Below, piece after piece: positions 1-6,165 of a stretch of 13,505 nt of DNA. Origin of the DNA: Sulfurimonas sp. (GTDB taxonomy: Bacteria; Campylobacterota; Campylobacteria; Campylobacterales; Sulfurimonadaceae); contig JAMOSE010000078.1 in NCBI GenBank assembly GCA_027063215.1, positions 1 through 13,505 of the forward strand. Direction: 5' to 3'. The number at the start of each line of letters is the position of its first letter. Position 1 is the first letter of the stretch. The notes beneath the pieces are model-generated. The model was not told the DNA's origin. It saw nothing but the letters and a program-made list of their open reading frames with translations, and did no database searches. The position numbers and the translations under genes are program-made.

Positions 1-126
1 TCCTAAAGCTAAAAGTTTTTCTTTACCATCAAACTTATACTTTAATCTCCATAGTTTAGTGTTTCGTTTTGTTACCAGTAAAAATAATCCTCCACCATCT
101 TTGTTATGATAAGGGTACTTTTTCAA
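1..126 (-). CDS. Tyrosine integrase, P4 type, N-terminal fragment (cut by window edge)
   Basis: Site-specific recombinase of the kind that inserts islands and prophages at tRNA genes. Translating the minus strand from TTG at 126-124 gives an open frame to the window edge with DGGGLFLLV, then TKLWRLKYKF and GKEKLLALG. These match the arm-binding (DUF4102) N-terminal domain of P4-like integrases; the catalytic domain lies outside the window. TTG is the only plausible start I see, because in-frame stops (TAA, TAG) lie about 40 bases upstream; AGGGG a few bases before it could be the ribosome site. A start here omits the usual first ten or so residues (the LTDxxIKxxKP segment), so the N-terminus is short or decayed. 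The gene reads away from tRNA-Gln, 134 bases from its 3' end, which suggests it marks one end of an element extending to the left. Family is fairly certain; intactness cannot be judged. Confidence 0.8.
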   Translation of the reverse strand, partial: MKKYPYHNKDGGGLFLLVTKRNTKLWRLKYKFDGKEKLLALG

Positions 127-223
127 TGTACCCCTATATATACCCCTAAAAAGTTGAGATTACTATAATATACATTGAATTAAGCTAGACTAATAAATTG
201 ATTAAGTTTCGTATTTTAGGGGT
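110..223. repeat. Cluster of ACCCCTA heptamers around the integrase start
   Basis: ACCCCTA occurs at 130-136 and 142-148 on the plus strand, 12 bases apart, and at 217-223 on the minus strand. A one-mismatch copy (ACCCTTA) lies at 110-116 on the minus strand. The copies at 142-151 and 214-223 form a perfect 10-base inverted repeat. Spaced short repeats between an integrase gene and its tRNA target can be arm-type integrase or excisionase sites, or operators; that role is inferred from position alone. Confidence 0.45.
113..133 (-). promoter_or_regulatory. Hairpin enclosing the integrase start codon
   Basis: GGGTAC (113-118) and GTACCC (128-133) form a perfect 6-base inverted repeat with a 9-base loop that contains the putative TTG start at 124-126. 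In the mRNA it could mask the start; as DNA it could be a small operator. The stem is short, so chance cannot be excluded. Confidence 0.3.
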
Positions 224-259
224 TTTTTAGACTTATTTGGATGTTGTTAGATTGATGGG

Positions 260-334
260 TGGATGGGGTAGAGGGATTCGAACCCCCGAATGCCAGTACC
301 AAAAACTGGTGCCTTACCGCTTGGCGATACCCCA
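260..334 (-). tRNA. tRNA-Gln (anticodon UUG)
   Basis: The minus strand reads TGGGGTATCGCCAAGCGG at the 5' end and closes with TACCCCA, forming a complete 7-base-pair acceptor stem with the U1-A72 pair typical of tRNA-Gln. The anticodon stem CCAGT/ACTGG encloses a 7-base loop with TTG at positions 34-36. The T arm has GGTTCGAATCC. The discriminator is T, and CCA is encoded (262-260). It lies 26 bases downstream of tRNA-fMet on the same strand and is probably cotranscribed with it. Its 3' end faces the integrase gene, so it is the likely attachment site; the gene is intact, so integration would have restored it. Confidence 0.95.
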
Positions 335-360
335 ATGTGTAATAGTAGTAATTAAATGAT

Positions 361-437
<77 letters not shown>

Positions 438-464
438 GTGTTTAAACACATTCACTCTGTGTTT
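438..464 (-). other. Inverted repeats in the leader of the tRNA transcript
   Basis: GTGTTTAAACAC at 438-449 is a perfect 12-base palindrome touching the 5' end of tRNA-fMet. AAACACA (444-450) can alternatively pair with TGTGTTT (458-464) over a 7-base loop. In the precursor RNA this gives a hairpin next to the RNase P cleavage point. A processing or folding role is inferred. Confidence 0.4.
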
Positions 465-473
465 GTGAGCGAA

Positions 474-502
474 ATTATAGACAAAAAAGTATCTAATGTC
501 AA
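474..502 (-). promoter_or_regulatory. Consensus sigma-70 promoter of the tRNA-fMet/tRNA-Gln operon
   Basis: On the minus strand TTGACA (502-497) is followed by exactly 17 bases and TATAAT (479-474). Both hexamers are perfect. Transcription would begin near position 467, about 30 bases before tRNA-fMet. Such a complete -35 box is notable because sigma-70 promoters in Campylobacterota such as Campylobacter and Helicobacter usually lack a recognisable one; strong consensus promoters suit stable RNA genes. Confidence 0.85.
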
Positions 503-533
503 GGGTTTTGCAAAAAAGTTTCAAATTTTTTTA

Positions 534-566
534 TTGACCTCTTTTTAATGAAGATTTTTATATAAT
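534..566 (+). promoter_or_regulatory. Probable promoter of ribBX
   Basis: TATAAT at 561-566 is a perfect -10 box, 35 bases before the ribBX start. TTGACC at 534-539 resembles a -35 box, but the 21-base spacer is longer than the usual 16-18, so the -10 box and the T-rich stretch upstream may carry the activity, as in other Campylobacterota promoters. It is divergent from the tRNA promoter within a 164-base intergenic region. Confidence 0.55.
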
Positions 567-601
567 ACGTGCATAATAAATATTTATGAAAAAGAGACAA
601 A

Positions 602-1630
602 ATGACACCAAATGAGAGAGTTTTAAAAGCTATAGAAGAGATCAAAAAAGGGAAGATGGTCATTATGATTGATGATGAAGACAGAGAGAATGAGGGAGAC
701 CTTGTTTATGCTGCTGCATTTTCTACACCCCAACATGTCAATTTTATGGCAACACATGCAAGAGGGCTTATCTGTGTAGCACTTTCACGTGAAATAGCAA
801 ACAGACTGGAGCTTAACCCAATGGTTAGTTCAAATACTTCATCATATGAGACTGCTTTTACAGTATCAGTTGATGCAAAGACAGCAGCAACCGGGATCTC
901 TGCAAAAGAGAGAGACGATACAATCAAAATCTTAGCAAATCCTATCTCCAAAGCAGATGAGCTTGTGAAACCAGGACATATTTTTCCACTTATTGCAAAA
1001 GAGGGTGGTACACTTGTGCGAACAGGACATACGGAAGGTTCTGTTGATTTATGTCGTTTGGCAGGATTGAGTGAAGCGGGCGTGATTTGTGAGATCATTA
1101 AAGATGATGGAGAGATGGCACGTCGTGATGATTTAGATATATTTGCAAAAGAGCATAGTTTACATACGGTATTTATCTCTGATATTGTTGAGTATCGTTT
1201 GGCAAATGAACGTTTGGTCAAAGAGATAGATGTTCAAGAGATAGAGTTTTTTGATGTAAAAGTAACGCAGCATACATTTGAGGACCATGATGGCATAGAA
1301 CATACAGCTATTCTTTTTTACAGTGCTGGTGAAATTGCGAATGTACGGGTACATAATGTTATGCCAGACAGGGAACTTTTACTTAATCAGGAAAAATACA
1401 ACAATCTTATCCGATCAATTGAGTATTTAAAGAAAAACAGTGGTGTTTTGCTTTTTATAAATAAAACAAATCATCAAGATAATGCTGCTATGAAAGAGTT
1501 TGGTATTGGTGCACAGATCATTAAATCGTTTGGTATTTCTAAAATGAATCTTATTACTTCGCTAAAACCAACTGATTTTGTTGGGTTGAGTGGGTTTGGT
1601 CTTGAAGTCAAAGAAGTTGTTGACGTTTAG
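602..1630 (+). CDS. ribB: 3,4-dihydroxy-2-butanone 4-phosphate synthase with degenerate GTP cyclohydrolase II-like domain
   Basis: Converts ribulose 5-phosphate to 3,4-dihydroxy-2-butanone 4-phosphate plus formate, supplying the four-carbon unit for lumazine and riboflavin; cytoplasmic. Residues 1-205 are a full DHBP synthase domain: acidic loop D24-D25-E26-D27-R28-E29-N30-E31-G32-D33, then THARGLIC (51-58), PGHIFPL (124-130) and RTGHTEG (140-146). Residues about 220-342 resemble GTP cyclohydrolase II, but there is no Cys cluster for its catalytic zinc and no GHE/RCDCG-type signature, so the second activity is probably absent. This is the RibBX variant known from Proteobacteria and also seen in Helicobacter; automatic tools often mislabel it RibBA. 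A true RibA should be encoded elsewhere. The ATG start has AAGAGA upstream at a normal distance. It stands apart from the following gene by 52 bases carrying another promoter. Family call very sure; loss of the second activity is inferred. Confidence 0.93.
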   Translation: MTPNERVLKAIEEIKKGKMVIMIDDEDRENEGDLVYAAAFSTPQHVNFMATHARGLICVALSREIANRLELNPMVSSNTSSYETAFTVSVDAKTAATGISAKERDDTIKILANPISKADELVKPGHIFPLIAKEGGTLVRTGHTEGSVDLCRLAGLSEAGVICEIIKDDGEMARRDDLDIFAKEHSLHTVFISDIVEYRLANERLVKEIDVQEIEFFDVKVTQHTFEDHDGIEHTAILFYSAGEIANVRVHNVMPDRELLLNQEKYNNLIRSIEYLKKNSGVLLFINKTNHQDNAAMKEFGIGAQIIKSFGISKMNLITSLKPTDFVGLSGFGLEVKEVVDV

Positions 1631-1650
1631 GGTTTAAAAAGTGATATAAT
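1620..1650 (+). promoter_or_regulatory. Probable extended -10 promoter for the long plus-strand gene train
   Basis: TATAAT at 1645-1650 is preceded by TGA (1642-1644), forming an extended -10 element. A TTGACG box at 1620-1625, inside the last codons of ribBX, lies 19 bases upstream. The start codon of the EI24 gene follows 32 bases after the -10 box, with an AAGGGG ribosome site at 1673-1678. This separates ribBX from the downstream genes. Confidence 0.6.
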
Positions 1651-1682
1651 TTTAAAAAAGATAGAAAATAGAAGGGGTATAA

Positions 1683-2600
1683 ATGCACGATTTTATAGAT
1701 GCGATTATGTTTGGTTTTAAAGAGATGCTTCGGGTGCGTACGATGAAATATGCTATGGTGAGTGGAATTATTGTTAGTTTCATATGGGTAGGAATTGGTA
1801 TCTATTTTTGGAATGATATTATTACTTTAAGCAGTTCTGTTCTTTCTCTACTCCCTTTTTCTATGTTGCGATCTAATGGTGCATGGATGCTTTCGACATT
1901 TTTATGGTTACAGCTTGTTTTAGTAACTTTTGCTCTTATTTTTGCTTTTTTTGGTAATATATTTATTGGAAAAATGAGTCGGGAGAAGTATTCGTTTTTT
2001 TCTATATTTATAGGCATAGCAAGTGCAGTTTTTTGGAGTGTTGTATGGGTGTTTAAAGCAGATTATATTCATGCACAGTTTTTAAAACTTTTAACATGGT
2101 TACCATTTGAAACTGTAGAAAAAGGCATTGCTTTTCTTATTGGATTTTATCTTATTTATACAGCTATTATTGTGAGTATGATTTTTATAACAAGTATTAC
2201 ATCTACAAAATTTTTAGCTGAGGTAAGAGAAGAGTGTTTCCCTTATGATAGAATGTACGATGATCATGAGATAAGTACGATAGCACAGGCGATGCGGGAT
2301 ACTACGATCTTTTTATTTGCATCATTAGTTTCTTTTCCATTTCTTTTTGTTCCTATTATAAATTTTATCATTTTAGTAGCTTTATGGGTATGGCTTATGA
2401 AAGATACAATTGTCAGTGATGCTTCTGCTTTTGTCTTTGGAGATATTGATAAAAAGAGACTGCAAGAATATCAAGTGGGTATTTGGAGTATTAGTATAAT
2501 CGGATCGCTTTTTAATTTTATGCCTGTTTTGAATGTTTTTGGACCATATTTTACAGAGCTTGCAATGTTTCATTACTTAAAAGATAAAAGGGAATATTAA
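1683..2600 (+). CDS. EI24/CysZ-family multi-pass membrane protein
   Basis: Integral inner-membrane protein of 305 residues. Hydrophobic segments fall near residues 22-42, 69-95, 104-125, 146-170, 208-237 and 265-285. Family signs are the Pro/Asn-rich loop FVPIINFIILVALW and the C-terminal NFMPVLNVFGPYFTELAMF followed by HYLK, which match the EI24 domain that includes the sulfate permease CysZ. CysZ proteins move sulfate or sulfite into the cytoplasm; EI24 relatives in Campylobacterota are mostly uncharacterised, so transport of sulfate here is only a possibility. The ATG start has a strong AAGGGG site. It is the first gene after a probable promoter, and the next gene starts directly after its stop codon. 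Family assignment is good; substrate unknown. Confidence 0.75.
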   Translation: MHDFIDAIMFGFKEMLRVRTMKYAMVSGIIVSFIWVGIGIYFWNDIITLSSSVLSLLPFSMLRSNGAWMLSTFLWLQLVLVTFALIFAFFGNIFIGKMSREKYSFFSIFIGIASAVFWSVVWVFKADYIHAQFLKLLTWLPFETVEKGIAFLIGFYLIYTAIIVSMIFITSITSTKFLAEVREECFPYDRMYDDHEISTIAQAMRDTTIFLFASLVSFPFLFVPIINFIILVALWVWLMKDTIVSDASAFVFGDIDKKRLQEYQVGIWSISIIGSLFNFMPVLNVFGPYFTELAMFHYLKDKREY

Positions 2601-2855
2601 ATGCAGAAAAATATATCTAAAACAGCTGATGGTGTAAAGATTAACTTCTTGGGAAGTGTAGAGAAGCAAAATATTGTTACGATGGTACAAAACTGTTCGA
2701 CTGGGAAGTGTGAATGTATGAGTGATGATACAAAGGCTAAGATCAAAGATATGAGAGTTGATGGAAGTGACGGTAATGTTGAACTCTCTTTAGAAGGGGA
2801 GATCTCTGTAGAAGAGATTCAAGAAGCACTGCAAAACTCGAAAGTTATTCATTAG
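2601..2855 (+). CDS. Small conserved-looking protein with C-x4-C-E-C motif, function unknown
   Basis: Not recognised. The product is 84 residues, acidic, probably soluble, with no signal peptide or membrane segment. Its one striking feature is C32-S-T-G-K-C37-E-C39, three cysteines that could bind a metal or act in thiol exchange. The rest alternates short beta-like and helical stretches (VKINFLGSV; VELSLEGEISVEEIQEAL), compatible with a small beta-alpha fold, but no homology is claimed. The ATG directly follows the stop of the EI24 gene, and AAGGGA at 2588-2593, inside the end of that gene, is a good ribosome site, so translation of this short frame is credible. The next gene, DUF4395, starts 2 bases after its stop and carries a similar C-x2-G-x-C-E motif, which suggests the two products act together. 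Confidence 0.8.
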   Translation: MQKNISKTADGVKINFLGSVEKQNIVTMVQNCSTGKCECMSDDTKAKIKDMRVDGSDGNVELSLEGEISVEEIQEALQNSKVIH

Positions 2856-2857
2856 CA

Positions 2858-3598
2858 ATGAGTCAAGTCAAAGAGTTTTTTGCTTACGGTGAAAAAGTAC
2901 CTGGTTATGATGTTCGTGTTTTAAATGAACGGGAAGCTCGTGCAGCTGCTGGTCTGCTCTTTATTGGTGCTTTTTTAGGACTTACCAATGGTGTTATGCT
3001 TGGTACTGCTGTTTTTTCAGAGTATTTTGTCTCTTTTTTTGCACTTGATTTTACCATTCGTGTCATTCAGCCACGCTACTCTCCAAGTCTTCTTTTAGGG
3101 CGTTTTTTTGTACAGAATCAAACACCTGAGTATGTAGGTGCTGATCAAAAACGATTTGCGTGGATGTTGGGTATGATTATAGCCTGGCCTATGTTTTACT
3201 ATCTTGTGATTGATTTTCAGCCAAATCCTATGAAAGTTCTTGTTTGTTTGATCTGTATGGCGCTGCTCTTTTTTGAATCTGCTTTTTCTGTCTGTCTTGG
3301 ATGCAAAATTTATCATCTTGTTAAAAAACAGCCGCCGACACACTGTCCTGGTGGTGTGTGTGAAATGCGTATAAAAGAGGCTGTGCAGAAGTTTGATCCT
3401 ATTCAAAAAGTTATTTTGGTGTTTACCGTGTTTGCTATTTTTTACGGAACATATCTCTATATGACACAGCTTAAAGATAGAACAGCTTTGGTTCAAAAGC
3501 TTAAAATAATGATGATGAGTGAAGCAGAGTTACAAAAACTTGAAGAGGCTGCTTATCAAAAAGAGCTTGAAGCATTTGATAATGATGATGATTTTTAA
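2858..3598 (+). CDS. DUF4395 family membrane protein with CLGC motif
   Basis: Inner-membrane protein of 246 residues whose biochemical role is not known. Family signs are VRVLNEREARAAAG (20-33), the DFTIRVIQPRYSPS segment, NQTPEYVGADQKRFAW and FESAFSVCLGCK (C146, C149). Hydrophobic segments lie near 28-62, 101-120, 127-148 and 181-202. Between the last two is C163-P-G-G-V-C168-E, a second cysteine pair. The C-terminal 45 residues are charged and probably cytoplasmic, ending in an acidic DNDDDF tail that looks like an addition to the basic family domain. No clear ribosome site precedes the ATG, which lies 2 bases after the previous stop, so translational coupling is likely. The cysteine pairs suggest redox or metal handling, but this is inference. 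Confidence 0.85.
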   Translation: MSQVKEFFAYGEKVPGYDVRVLNEREARAAAGLLFIGAFLGLTNGVMLGTAVFSEYFVSFFALDFTIRVIQPRYSPSLLLGRFFVQNQTPEYVGADQKRFAWMLGMIIAWPMFYYLVIDFQPNPMKVLVCLICMALLFFESAFSVCLGCKIYHLVKKQPPTHCPGGVCEMRIKEAVQKFDPIQKVILVFTVFAIFYGTYLYMTQLKDRTALVQKLKIMMMSEAELQKLEEAAYQKELEAFDNDDDF

Positions 3599-3613
3599 AA
3601 GAGGATATCTGAA

Positions 3614-4012
3614 GTGAAAAAAGTACTGATTATGTGTACGGGGAACAGTTGTCGCAGTATTATTGGTGAAGCCTTGATAAACAAAGAGTTAGATGGTGTA
3701 GAAGCACAAAGTTGTGGAGTAAATCCAAGTGGCAGCGTAAATTCAAATGCAAAAAAAGTTTTAGAGATGCATGATGCCTGGGATGAATCCTACTACTCAA
3801 AACATCTTGATGCACTTATTAACGAAGATTTCGATCTTGTTGTTACTGTATGTGATCATGCCAAAGAGACCTGTCCTGTTTTTCCAAAGCCCATAAAAAA
3901 GATTCATATCGGTTTTGAAGATCCTGACGGAAAAGAGTTTGAGGCTTTTGAAGAGACATATGTACTTATCAAAGAGAGACTTTTAGAAGAAGTGAAAAAG
4001 AATCTTTCATGA
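3614..4012 (+). CDS. arsC: Arsenate reductase, thioredoxin-coupled LMW-phosphatase fold (ArsC family)
   Basis: Reduces arsenate to arsenite in the cytoplasm using a chain of cysteines recharged by thioredoxin, if it acts like plasmid pI258 ArsC. The 132-residue product starts with the phosphatase loop C8-T-G-N-S-C13-R14-S15 (CX5R). The redox cysteines C80 and C87 sit in TVCDHAKETCPVFP, matching the family's second and third catalytic cysteines. The length matches the family. The start is GTG (3614), with GAGG at 3601-3604 nine bases upstream. The last bases overlap the next gene by 4 (ATGA). No arsR, arsB or acr3 is nearby, so it is not in a normal resistance operon; it may be constitutive detoxification or a phosphatase-like thiol enzyme. 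Family sure, physiological role less so. Confidence 0.9.
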   Translation: MKKVLIMCTGNSCRSIIGEALINKELDGVEAQSCGVNPSGSVNSNAKKVLEMHDAWDESYYSKHLDALINEDFDLVVTVCDHAKETCPVFPKPIKKIHIGFEDPDGKEFEAFEETYVLIKERLLEEVKKNLS

Positions 4013-4848
4013 GTTACTATGCGGCACTCTTACTTTTTTTTACAGGAGTAGGTGTAGTTGTTTTTTTAGGCTATTTTGTCTTGAAAATAAAAAAGGAACG
4101 AGCACTGAAAAAACTTCTTGCTACACCTTTTAAAAAGCAGTGGCGTATCTATCTGCAAAAGACACCTCACTACAATAAACTTCCCTTAGAAGATAGAAAA
4201 AAAATTGAACACTCTATTGTTATGTTTACATATATGAAAGAGTTTATGGGTGTTGGTATAGAGGTAACAGAAGAGATGAAGGTAATTATCGCTTTTTATG
4301 CCTGTCTTTTACTCTTACATAAAAGAACAAGTAACTGTTATGATAACTTAAAGACCATTATTATCTATCCATCTGCTGTAGCATTTGAAAATCTACAAGC
4401 TGTTGGCGGTATCTATACAAAAGAAAAGTTTCTTATTGATGGACAGGCAGCAAATGATACAGTGGTAATTATCTGGCATGATGCAAAAAAAGAGGCTTAT
4501 CATCTTCGACACAATAATGTTATTGTGCATGAGTTTGCACATGAGATCGATTTTATGGATGGTGAGATTGATGGTGTACCACCGATAGAACGTTCAAAGT
4601 ATGATGAGTGGACACGTATACTATTTCATGATTATAAAAAACTCAATGCGCTTGTGCTTAAAAACAGAGAATGGGGTAAATACAAACTTCTTGGTGCTTA
4701 TGCCGCAACGAATGAAGCAGAGTTTTTTGCAGTAGTTACAGAGCGTTTTTTTGAAACACCACATCATCTGAAAAAACATTTTCCAGAGCTTTACAATGAA
4801 TTAAAAAGTTTTTACAATATTGATACATTACAATTAGTAAATGAATAA
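4009..4848 (+). CDS. MtfA-like zinc metallopeptidase (M90) with N-terminal membrane anchor
   Basis: Putative zinc-dependent peptidase of the MtfA family. In Escherichia coli the soluble MtfA is linked to control of glucose uptake through the Mlc repressor. Zinc ligands are visible: H174-E175-F-A-H178 followed by D181, with the third ligand probably E238 in NEAEFFAV, the family's second motif. The WHDA and HNNVIVHEFAH context also fits. Unlike E. coli MtfA, it begins with a hydrophobic segment at about residues 4-25 followed by KIKKERALKK, which predicts a single membrane anchor with the peptidase domain in the cytoplasm by the positive-inside rule. The ATG overlaps the arsC stop by 4 bases, so coupling is likely. 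Family call is strong; the substrate is unknown and Mlc is not expected in this lineage. Confidence 0.87.
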   Translation: MSYYAALLLFFTGVGVVVFLGYFVLKIKKERALKKLLATPFKKQWRIYLQKTPHYNKLPLEDRKKIEHSIVMFTYMKEFMGVGIEVTEEMKVIIAFYACLLLLHKRTSNCYDNLKTIIIYPSAVAFENLQAVGGIYTKEKFLIDGQAANDTVVIIWHDAKKEAYHLRHNNVIVHEFAHEIDFMDGEIDGVPPIERSKYDEWTRILFHDYKKLNALVLKNREWGKYKLLGAYAATNEAEFFAVVTERFFETPHHLKKHFPELYNELKSFYNIDTLQLVNE

Positions 4849-4859
4849 ACGGAGTTAGA

Positions 4860-6137
4860 ATGGCGAATAAAACAACGATACAATGTCCAAATTGTCAAGC
4901 AGAGATAGATGTCAATGCGATTCTCTATCATCAACTTGAAGATGAGCTAAAACAGAAAAATATAGCAGAACAAAAAAAGCTCAAAGAAGAGATGGCGGCA
5001 CAGAAAAAAGAGTATAAAGAGGCTTTTAATGCTTTGAAATCTCAAGAAGAAGCCATACAAGAGCAAAAAGAGCAGTTTGATGAAGCCTTGAAAAGAGCAA
5101 CGCAACAACAATTAAAAATCGAAAAACAAAAAATGCAAGAAGCCTTGAAAAAAGAGTTGGCTCAAGAGCAGGAAGAGTCTTTGGCTTTGTTAAAAAAAGA
5201 GCTTGAAGAGAAATCAAATCAAGTTAAAGAACTGCATAAAACACAAGCAGAGATCCAAAAACTTAAACGAGAAAAAGATGAACTCAGTTCAAAAATAGAG
5301 GCTCAGGCAGAACTGAAACTGACAAAAAGACTGCAAGAAGAGAAAGCAAAGATTTACAAAGCTGCAGATGAAGAAAATGAACTGAAGTTAAAACAAAAAG
5401 AGGAGCAGTTAAAACAGCTTCAAGAACAGCTTCAAATTGCGCAAAGAAAAGCAGAGCAGGGCAGTATGCAACTTCAGGGTGAAGTTCAGGAGTTGGCTAT
5501 TGAAGAGTACTTAGGCGATCGATACCCTTTTGATGTTATAGAAGAGATTAAAAAAGGGGCAAGAGGAGCAGATTGTGTTCAAATTGTTCATACAAGAGAG
5601 ATTCCAAACTGTGGAAAAATATACTATGAGAGTAAACGTACAAAAGACTTTCAAAAAACATGGATTGAAAAATTTAAAGCAGATATGAGAGAAAAGGGTG
5701 TTGATTTGGGTGTGCTTGTAACGCAGGTTTTACCAAATGAACTGGATCGAATGGGTCTTGTTGATGGTGTATGGGTCTGTACCTTTGAAGAATTTAAAGG
5801 TTTAAGTGCTGTCTTAAGAGAAAATATTATTAAAATTCATCAAGCAAAAAGATCACAGGAGAACAAAACAGATAAAATGAGTCTTTTGTATAATTTTTTA
5901 ACAAGTAATGAGTTTAAAATGCAGGTAGAAGCGATAGTAGAAGGTTTCTCAACGATGCAAGAGGATCTAGATAAAGAGAAACGTGCAATGGCAAGAATTT
6001 GGAAACAACGAGAAAAACAGATAGAAAAAGTTCTTGAAAATACCATCGGAATGTATGGTTCTATAAAAGGGATTGCCGGAAATGCTGTTGGCAGTGTCAA
6101 GGCTTTGGAACTTCCATATGATGAAGATGATGAATAA
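4860..6137 (+). CDS. DUF2130 protein: zinc-knuckle, long coiled coil, putative PD-(D/E)XK nuclease domain
   Basis: Uncharacterised conserved family; 425 residues. Residues 9-12 (CPNC) form half a zinc-ribbon-like knuckle. Residues about 25-205 are a Lys/Glu/Gln-rich coiled coil with almost no Pro or Gly. Residues about 206-330 are the DUF2130 core. In it, E208 (GEVQELAIEEYL), D238 (GADCVQIV) and E257-x-K259 (YYESKRTK) have the order and spacing of a PD-(D/E)XK nuclease active site, and this family has been grouped with that fold. A second helical region follows (340-405), with an acidic end (DEDDE). A DNA-cutting role is inferred from motif order only. GGAG at 4851-4854 gives a good ribosome site five bases before ATG. 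It follows the peptidase gene by 11 bases. Confidence 0.82.
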   Translation: MANKTTIQCPNCQAEIDVNAILYHQLEDELKQKNIAEQKKLKEEMAAQKKEYKEAFNALKSQEEAIQEQKEQFDEALKRATQQQLKIEKQKMQEALKKELAQEQEESLALLKKELEEKSNQVKELHKTQAEIQKLKREKDELSSKIEAQAELKLTKRLQEEKAKIYKAADEENELKLKQKEEQLKQLQEQLQIAQRKAEQGSMQLQGEVQELAIEEYLGDRYPFDVIEEIKKGARGADCVQIVHTREIPNCGKIYYESKRTKDFQKTWIEKFKADMREKGVDLGVLVTQVLPNELDRMGLVDGVWVCTFEEFKGLSAVLRENIIKIHQAKRSQENKTDKMSLLYNFLTSNEFKMQVEAIVEGFSTMQEDLDKEKRAMARIWKQREKQIEKVLENTIGMYGSIKGIAGNAVGSVKALELPYDEDDE

Positions 6138-6156
6138 TGTTTTTTTGTGAAATTTT

Positions 6157-6165
6157 TGATATTAT
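6157..6165 (+). promoter_or_regulatory. Possible internal promoter before the DUF695-RraB gene
   Basis: The 64-base gap 6138-6201 holds TGATATTAT (6157-6165), an extended -10 element with one mismatch to TATAAT, and no acceptable -35 box. Downstream, a 12-base direct repeat AAAAAAGAAAGT occurs at 6166-6177 and 6182-6193, just before a weak ribosome site. This is the largest gap in the gene train, so a secondary promoter is plausible. Confidence 0.35.

Noticed and set aside
127..259. Terminator after tRNA-Gln
   Set aside because: No stable GC-rich hairpin followed by a T tract is present on the minus strand; the inverted repeat at 142-151/214-223 has a 62-base loop.
438..601. FMN riboswitch upstream of ribBX
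   Set aside because: The leader between the -10 box and the start codon is only about 30 bases, and no RFN-like conserved segments are visible.
586..604. Alternative ATG start for ribBX at 586
   Set aside because: It is out of frame with the gene (16 bases upstream) and meets a stop within a few codons.
706..1221. Long minus-strand open frame (171 codons) opposite ribBX
   Set aside because: It lies wholly within a clearly conserved gene, has no ribosome site of note, and its translation is Ser/Ile-rich with no recognisable domain; it is a shadow of ribBX codon use.
3614..4012. Arsenic resistance operon
   Set aside because: Only the reductase is present; no ArsR-type regulator or arsenite exporter occurs in the window.
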